Assembly (NCBI GenBank): GCA_027494055.1
Contig: JAOSJO010000001.1
Location: forward strand, 434,001 to 498,000
Direction of reading: 5' to 3'
DNA: 64,000 nucleotides
From: Anaerolineae bacterium
GTDB taxonomy: Bacteria; Chloroflexota; Anaerolineae; Aggregatilineales; JAFGMM01
The position numbers and the translations under genes were made by a program. The notes beneath the pieces are model-generated. The model worked only from the letters and a program-made list of their open reading frames with translations, had not been told where the DNA came from and did no database searches. Position 1 is the first letter of the stretch. The number at the start of each line of letters is the position of its first letter. This document shows positions 58,362-64,000 of the stretch, piece by piece.

Positions 58362-59585
58362 CTAATCCGGCGACCCCAGCGCGGCGATGCGCTCCTGAGC
58401 GCGTTGCAGCGCCTCACGCGCCGTCTGCGCGCCGGCGAGCGCGCGCGTCGCCTCCTCGCCGATGATGTCGCCGACCAGCATACCCTGGCGTGGCGTGGGA
58501 CGCTCCGGGCGCGCAATCGCGCGCGTGGCGCGGGTGGTCTCGACGAGGTTGGCGGGGAAGTGCGCCGCAAACTGCGGATCGTTCAGCACCGACTTGCGCG
58601 CCACCTCGACGAAGCCGCTCTTCACCGCGTCGTCGAGCAACTGCTCCGGCGCGCACAGGAACGTCGCCAGCGCCCACGCCGCCTCTTTGACCTTCGAGCG
58701 CGCCGGGATCGCGTAGGGCGGGCAGTAAAGGCCGGCGTGGCGCGTGCCGCGCGGCCCGGCGGGCACGAGCGTGGTCAGCGTGCCCTCAGCGACCGCGCCG
58801 CCCCGGTTGTAGACAATCGACGCCTCGTTCGCCGGCTCGATCACCATGGCCGCCCTGCCGCTGGCGTAGGCCTCCATGCATTCCACAAAGCCCATCGTGG
58901 GCGTCTCCGGCGGGCCGGCGCGGTGCAGCAGATCGACGTAGTGCGCCAGCGCGGCGATGTGCTCCGGCCTGTCGATGGTCGGGCGGCCCTCCGCGTCGTA
59001 CCACTGCGCGCCCCATGCCGGTATCCAGGTCGAGCCGATGTGCCAGAAGTTCAGCCCGCAGCTTGGCGCGCCCCGCAGCGTGATGCCGTAGAAGTCCTCC
59101 GTCCCGTCGGCGCGGACCGCCTCCTGCACCGCGAGCGCGGCCTCGGTGAGCGCGTCCATCGTCTGCGGCACCGGGATGCCGTACCGCGTGAAGAGGTCGG
59201 CGCGGTAGATGAGCACGTTGGACACATCCGCGTAGGGGAGGCCGTAGAGCTGGCCCCGATACGAAGCCGCCTCCAGCGCGGCGGGTTCAAAGTCGTCCAG
59301 CGGGTAGCCGTCCGCCGCGATGTGGTCGTCAAGCGGCTCGGCGCGCCCCAGGCGGACGTGTTGCATCAGCATGATCTCGTCCATGCCGACGAGATCGAAC
59401 GGCGGCGGGTCTTCGACGAAGCTGCGGTTCATCAGGTCCCAAAGCTCCGGGATGCTGCTCAGCTTCACCTCGACCCGGATGCCGGTCTGCTCGGTGAAGC
59501 GGGGCGTGGTGTTGTAGATGTTCTGGAATGGCGCCCAGTCCTCTTGCAGGACGCGGACCACTGTTCCTGGCGCAAAGGTCTTCAT
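58362..59585 (-). CDS. ABC sugar-type solute-binding protein without a signal peptide
   Basis: A 407-residue family-1 (MalE-like) binding protein. TGIRVEVKLSSIPELWDLM, FDLVGMDEIMLMQHV, YRGQLYGLPYADVSNVLIYR and GRAAMVIEPANEASIVYN are typical. The start MKTFAPGTVVRVLQEDWAPF has no signal peptide or lipobox, and only 56 bases separate it from the GH4 gene stop, so a hidden longer N-terminus is unlikely. GGAGGAAC lies upstream of the ATG at 59585. No permease or ATPase gene is adjacent. It could be a cytoplasmic sensor, or its export signal may have been lost. Confidence 0.85.
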   Translation of the reverse strand: MKTFAPGTVVRVLQEDWAPFQNIYNTTPRFTEQTGIRVEVKLSSIPELWDLMNRSFVEDPPPFDLVGMDEIMLMQHVRLGRAEPLDDHIAADGYPLDDFEPAALEAASYRGQLYGLPYADVSNVLIYRADLFTRYGIPVPQTMDALTEAALAVQEAVRADGTEDFYGITLRGAPSCGLNFWHIGSTWIPAWGAQWYDAEGRPTIDRPEHIAALAHYVDLLHRAGPPETPTMGFVECMEAYASGRAAMVIEPANEASIVYNRGGAVAEGTLTTLVPAGPRGTRHAGLYCPPYAIPARSKVKEAAWALATFLCAPEQLLDDAVKSGFVEVARKSVLNDPQFAAHFPANLVETTRATRAIARPERPTPRQGMLVGDIIGEEATRALAGAQTAREALQRAQERIAALGSPD

Positions 59586-59641
59586 CGGGTTCCTCCTCAT
59601 GTCCGTCACTCAACCGGGGCAGGGTACGACCGTGCCAGAGG

Positions 59642-60916
59642 TCAGGCGAATTGCGGCAGATACGCGGCGTGCACGCGCAGCAGGTCGTCCAGCACGGCCT
59701 CGACGTGATCCAGGTCCGGGCCGAGCGGGTTCGCCAGCAGCGCCATGATGGCGGTGTCGCGGTCGCCCGTCACCGCCGCCTCGACGGTGAGCAGCTCGTA
59801 GCTCTTCACCTGGTGCAGCAGCCCCGCGCACTGCGGCGGCAACGGTTCGGTCGGGATCGGGTGCGCGCCTTCGCGGTCGATGCGGCAGGGCAGTTCGAGC
59901 ACCCAGTCTGCCGGCCAGCCGGCCACCGCGCCGCCGTGCCGCACGTTGACCACGTGCACCTCGTCCCTGTCGTTGTGGATCGCTTCCATCAGCGCCGCCG
60001 CCGCCGTCGAGTAGTACGCGCCGCCGCGTTTCTCCAGCTCCGGCGGGGGTGCGCTGCGGCCAGGGTCGCCGTACTGGTCCAGCAGCGCCTTCTCGATCTC
60101 GACGACCTGCTCGGCGCGCGTCTGCGCGCCCGTGGCCTGCTTCGCGATCACCTTCGCGGTGTGGTAGAAGTAGCGCAGATAGCTGCTCGGTACCATCCTG
60201 GAAACGTCGAGATACACCGGGCTGATCCAGGCGTCCGCGCCCTGGGCGGCGTAGTCGTCGCGGTAGGCCTTCAGCACCGCCGGCCACACGTCCTCGCGGT
60301 CCACGGTCGCGCCGCGCACCCAGTGAAGGTGATTCAGCCCCAGCAGGTCAACCGCCACCGCAGACGGCTTCGCGCCCGTGATCGCGGCGACGCGCATCAC
60401 GACGCCGATGGGCGCGTTGCACAGGCCGACGGCGCGCACTTCGGGCGCGTGGCGGAAGAGCGCTTCGGTGATGAGGCCGGAGGGGTTGGTGAAGTTGACC
60501 AGAGTCGCGCCAGGGGCCAGCGCCGCGACCGTGCGCGCGACCTCCAGCATCACCGGGATGGTGCGCAGCGCCTTCGCAAAGCCGCCCACGCCGGTCGTCT
60601 CCTGCCCGACCAGGCCGTGCCGTATCCCCAGGCGCTCGTCCGCGCGCCGGGCGTTCATCTGCCCCACGCGGAACTGGGTGATGACGAAAGTCGCGTCCGC
60701 GACGGCGGTGGGCAGGTCGGTGTGCAGGGTCACGAGGAACGGCCCGCCCGTCGCTTCGACCATCCGCCCGGCGAACCCGCCGACAATCTCCAACCGCTGC
60801 GGGTCGATGTCCATCAGCGCCAGCTCGGTGACGGGCAGCGCATCGACGCGCTCCGTCAGGCCTTTGACCAGCTCAGGCGTGTAGGTCGATCCGCCGCCGA
60901 TAACAGCCAGTTTCAT
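59642..60916 (-). CDS. Family 4 glycoside hydrolase (6-phospho-beta-glucosidase type)
   Basis: A 424-residue GH4 enzyme. MKLAVIGGGSTYTPELVKGL is the NAD-binding N-terminus, followed by FVITQFRVGQMNARRADE, LVGQETTGVGGFAKALR, LVNFTNPSGLITEAL and GLCNAPIGV, where the Cys and the following His/Asn region bind the catalytic manganese; LNHLHW is also conserved. GH4 enzymes cleave glycosides by NAD-dependent oxidation at C3. Substrates may be 6-phospho-sugars or free sugars. The ATG at 60916 has AAGGAG seven bases upstream. It is the first gene of the sugar operon. Confidence 0.9.
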   Translation of the reverse strand: MKLAVIGGGSTYTPELVKGLTERVDALPVTELALMDIDPQRLEIVGGFAGRMVEATGGPFLVTLHTDLPTAVADATFVITQFRVGQMNARRADERLGIRHGLVGQETTGVGGFAKALRTIPVMLEVARTVAALAPGATLVNFTNPSGLITEALFRHAPEVRAVGLCNAPIGVVMRVAAITGAKPSAVAVDLLGLNHLHWVRGATVDREDVWPAVLKAYRDDYAAQGADAWISPVYLDVSRMVPSSYLRYFYHTAKVIAKQATGAQTRAEQVVEIEKALLDQYGDPGRSAPPPELEKRGGAYYSTAAAALMEAIHNDRDEVHVVNVRHGGAVAGWPADWVLELPCRIDREGAHPIPTEPLPPQCAGLLHQVKSYELLTVEAAVTGDRDTAIMALLANPLGPDLDHVEAVLDDLLRVHAAYLPQFA

Positions 60917-61020
60917 TGCGTCACTCCTTGGGTGGTCTGTTGTTTGTCGCAAGGGGCGGCGCGGGGCGCGCAGCGCCGCCGCACGGGTGTCGCGTCTTTC
61001 ACGGGGCCTCTTCGCGCGGA

Positions 61021-62287
61021 CTAGCCGCCCACGTAGCGTATCACCACCAACGTGTGGTCGTCGAACGGGGGCGCGCCGCCGACGAAAGCGTCAACCATCG
61101 CGTTGATCTGGTTCAGCACAGCCGCCGCCGTCTGCCCGCGCGCGGCGCGCACCGCCTGGGTCAGCCGCGCGTTGCCGAAACACGCGCCGAGGCGGTCTTC
61201 GGCCTCGGTGACACCGTCGGTGTAGAGCACCAGCACATCGCCGGGCGCCATCTGGACGGCTTCCGTCTTCACCGGGAGGTCGTCGAACCAGCCCATCGCG
61301 CGCCCGCCACGCGCCAGATACTCCTCCGCGTCGGTGGCGGCATGGTAGAGCAGGGGGCGGTTGTGCCCGGCGTTCACGCACTGGACCAGCCCGCCCGGTT
61401 CCAGAATCACATAATAGGCGGTGACGAACATCCCCGACTGCGCGTCGCGGAGCATGAGGTCGTTGGCGTGGCGCAGCGTTTCGTCGGGCGTGGCGGAGAG
61501 GAGCGCGCTGCTTCCGGATCACGCTGCGCGCCACCGCCATGAACAGCGCCGCCGGCACGCCCTTGTCCGACACGTCGGCGATCACCACGCCGAGGCGGCC
61601 ATCTTCGAGCGCGATAAAGTCGTAGAAGTCGCCCGCCACCTCGCGCGCCGCGCGCCAGTCGGCGGCGAGTTCGTAGCCCGGCGCGTGCGGGATTCTGTCG
61701 GGCAGCAGGCCGCGCTGGATGTCGTGCGCCATCTGGAGTTCGCGCTCCATGCGGCCTTTCTCCACCGCCACCCGGTAGAGGCGCGCGTTCTCGATGGCGA
61801 CGCCGGCCTGGCTCGCGAAGGCGGCGAGCAGGTCGCGGTCATCCTCGTTGAACACGCCCGATTGCAGCCGGTTGTCCACGTAGACCAGCCCAATGAGCCG
61901 GTCCTTCACCATGATGGGCACGCACAGGATGGAAAGCAGCTTCATCGCCACGATGCTGTGGCCGGCCCTGAAACGCTCGTCGTACTGCGCGTTGCTGGTG
62001 AGGAGGGGCGTCTGCGAAGTCGCCACCTCGCGCAGGATGGTCTGGCTCACCTGGAACTCAGGTTCTTTCAGGTCTTCCTGGTTGAGGCCGCGCGCCACCC
62101 GGAATTCCATCGCGCCGTCGTCGTTGCGCAGCAGGAGAAAACCCCGCTCGGCGTGCGTGACCTCGATCACGCGGTCGATCACCTCCTCAAGCACCACGTC
62201 GAGGTCGAGGCTGGAATTGATCGTGCGCGTGATCTGGTAGAGCGTTTGGAGATGCTCGGTCTTCGTGGGCTGGGTTTGGTCGGCCAT
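61021..62287 (-). CDS. GAF-domain SpoIIE-type protein phosphatase (one frameshift)
   Basis: About 422 residues. Residues 15-175 form a GAF domain (DLDVVLEEVIDRVIEVT, CVPIMVKDRLIGLVYVDNR, AAFASQAGVAIENA). A coiled region RMERELQMAHDIQRGLLP links it to a PP2C-like RsbU/SpoIIE domain (REVAGDFYDF, VIADVSDKGVPAALFMA, LYTDGVTEA, FDDHTLVVIRYVG). The shift is near 61515. It dephosphorylates a Ser/Thr-phosphorylated partner, probably an anti-anti-sigma factor or a target of the divergent kinase. A TATAAT box lies 42 bases before the start. Confidence 0.88.
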
Positions 62288-62470
62288 GGCGTCCTTCTCG
62301 TGCCTGGAAACCGGGCGGGAGTACCGGCATTATAGCATCTCCGCACATGGCCGCACAGGGTCGCCGCGTGCGCCCGAAAGGGCCGGGGCTTTTGGAGAGT
62401 CGGCGAACAGGGACTCTGCAAAGTCGCTGCCGAGAGCGGGAAAGCGATTACATAAACAAGATTGTGTTGC

Positions 62471-62476
62471 TATAAT
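62471..62476 (+). promoter_or_regulatory. -10 box of the membrane kinase gene
   Basis: TATAAT directly abuts an ATG at 62478, so the true translation start is probably further downstream (TTG at 62517). Confidence 0.45.
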
Positions 62477-62516
62477 TATGGCGCGTGCGTCATCTCATGG
62501 TATTGGCAAGGGCGCT

Positions 62517-63961
62517 TTGATCGGCGATACGTTAAAAGACCGCTACCTCATTCAGGCGAGGCTTGGACGTGGCGCGATGGGCGAAGTCTATCGCGCCACC
62601 GATTTGAGGTACGGCGAACCGGTCGCAATCAAGATGCTGGTGGCCGACGACGCCTCGGACCAGCACCGCAAGCGCTTCGTGCGCGAGATCTCCGCGCTGC
62701 GCAAGCTCTATCACCCGAACATCGTCGGCTACGTGGACGCCTTCGCCTCTGAGGACCGCATGTATCTGGTGATGGAATACGTGGGCGGCGGGACGCTCGC
62801 CCACACCATGCAGAGCTACGGGCAGTTGCCCGCCGACCTCTTCATGCAGATCGCCCGCAAGGTCATCGAGGCCATCGGCAGCGCGCACGAACTGGGCATC
62901 GTCCACCGCGACCTTAAACCCACCAACATCCTCCTCGGCGTCGATGGCGAACCCAAGGTTGCCGACTTCGGCCTGGCGAAGCTGACGAACTTCTCGACCA
63001 TCACCCTCGGCGGCGGGGCGATGGGCACGCTGGCCTACATGCCGCCCGAAGCGTTCGAGATGCAGGCGCTCCAGGATCACCGGGGCGACATCTGGGCGAT
63101 GGGCGTGATCTTCTACCAGATGCTCGCGGGCAGCCTGCCCTTCCCCGGCCAGGGGAAGGCCGAACTGGTCCGGGCGATCCTGCAGGACCCGCCGATCTCG
63201 CTGGAGTGGTTCCGCAAGGACCTGCCCCCAACTGGTATGACGCCATTGCCCACTGCCTGGAGAAGTCGGCGGCGGGCCGGTACCAGACCGCGCCTGAGCT
63301 ACTTGAGGACCTGCAGCGCCCCACGCGCGCGCAGAGCGCCACGCCGTCGAAGGGGCCGCCTCCAGCGTCGGGTGGGCTGCTGCCCACGATTGTCGATTTC
63401 GGCCCCGACCCGCTGGTCGGCGTGGAGGCGAAGCCGCGCACGCCGCCGCCGGTGGCGGTCGATGACCACCCCACCCAGGTCCCCGACCGGACAGAGGTCG
63501 GGATCACACCGGGGCGGTACTGGTCACGCTGGGCAGTCGATCAGGCCGACAAGATGGCCCGCCGCCGGCGCGCCCTCCTGCCGCCGGCCGTGCAGATGTT
63601 CGCCAGTTTCCTGGTGTGGGTCAGCGTCGTGCTGATCGTGAGCAGCAGCCTCATGATTACCCTCGACTACATTGACCCCACGCTGGGCGGCGCTCTGGGC
63701 CTGGCAGCCGGAAACCTGCGGTCCGTGCTCGTCGCGGGCGGGCTGATGTTTATCCTGGGGATGGTGTTCAACCTTTTCCACGTTGCGCCCCGCCAGCGGC
63801 TAGAGCTTCTCCTCATCGTTGCCCTCACCGTCGCCAACTGGTTCTTCCTGTTTTCCGGCAGGGTGGTGATCCCGTATATCGGCCTGGTCGAGGCGGCGAT
63901 GCTGGGGACGATTTTCTTCGCCATACTGATCATCCTCTTTTTTCGGATACAATCGGACTAG
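62517..63961 (+). CDS. Membrane Ser/Thr protein kinase (one frameshift)
   Basis: About 482 residues. The kinase domain has LGRGAMGEVY, VAIKMLV, catalytic HRDLKPTN, DFG and GTLAYMPPEAF, so it is active-type. A shift at the C run 63225-63229 leads to YDAIAHCLEKSAAGRY, a Pro-rich linker and four hydrophobic helices at the C-terminus (SFLVWVSVVLIVSSSLMIT onward). The TTG start at 62517 gives the usual short lead before the kinase domain; an ATG at 62478 overlaps the promoter. It is divergent from the GAF-SpoIIE phosphatase, a likely regulatory pair. Confidence 0.85.
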
Positions 63962-63991
63962 TCTCGTTTCACAGCCAAGACAGGAGCACTC

Positions 63992-64000
63992 ATGAACGCC
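63992..64000 (+). CDS. Start of a downstream gene (3' partial)
   Basis: An ATG followed by AAC GCC, with AGGAG seven bases upstream, at the edge of the window. Thirty bases after the kinase gene, so probably co-transcribed. Confidence 0.5.

Overview
The window looks like a piece of a GC-rich genome from a Chloroflexota bacterium, most likely of the Anaerolineae type. This is inferred from gene content: Ser/Thr kinases with FHA and zinc-ribbon partners, a GAF-SpoIIE phosphatase, F420/flavin-type redox enzymes, a GH4 glucosidase, a DsbA-cyclophilin fusion, GlnRS beside GluRS, and abundant intergenic palindromes. No 16S rRNA is present, so the assignment stays tentative. About half of the larger genes need one or more single-base shifts to be read through, very often at runs of 4-5 C or G. 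I read this mainly as uncorrected sequencing error and join the pieces into single genes.

Layout. 1-1.8 kb: acetyltransferase-like protein and an alpha/beta hydrolase. 1.9-4.9 kb: a zinc/manganese ABC importer (permease, ATPase, binding protein) with two Zur-like boxes upstream. 4.9-9.0 kb: an envelope-glycolipid operon (GT2 glycosyltransferase, FrhB-like protein joined to a methyltransferase, flippase-like membrane protein). 9.2-12.7 kb: a Type IIG-like restriction-modification gene on the minus strand, interrupted by a Y1 (RAYT-like) transposase remnant and a 12-bp repeat array, with an AT-rich target-recognition part. Upstream in the same operon lie a ChlI/MoxR-like AAA+ ATPase and a small beta-flower protein. 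14.3-26.6 kb: HemW, a MacB-type ABC exporter, PPOX and luciferase-like oxidoreductases, an L,D-transpeptidase, an amino-acid permease and a YqeB-type protein. 27-31.5 kb: rodA-gltX-glnS. 31.8-39 kb: a radical SAM repair-type protein behind a promoter that carries a Gram-positive-type LexA box, YdeI-like protein, Gfo/Idh oxidoreductase, DsbA-cyclophilin fusion, rlmN. 39-43 kb: rfbB and an O-antigen-ligase/TPR protein. 43-47.5 kb: two receiver proteins, gatC, secreted propeller protein.

47.7-57.3 kb is the most unusual part: two FHA proteins, an FmdB zinc ribbon, a tRNA-Leu, and then a head-to-tail plus-strand cluster of a Ser/Thr kinase fused to a Clp-N-like domain, an FHA protein, a zinc-ribbon pseudokinase, and a zinc-ribbon/membrane/propeller protein. 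This reads as a phospho-signalling module that crosses the membrane. 57.3-60.9 kb is a sugar-use operon (GH4, binding protein without signal peptide, BadF-type kinase). The window closes with a divergent GAF-SpoIIE phosphatase and a membrane Ser/Thr kinase.

Intergenic DNA carries at least three families of dispersed inverted repeats, and several promoters have a -10 box so close to the start codon that the mRNA would be leaderless or nearly so.
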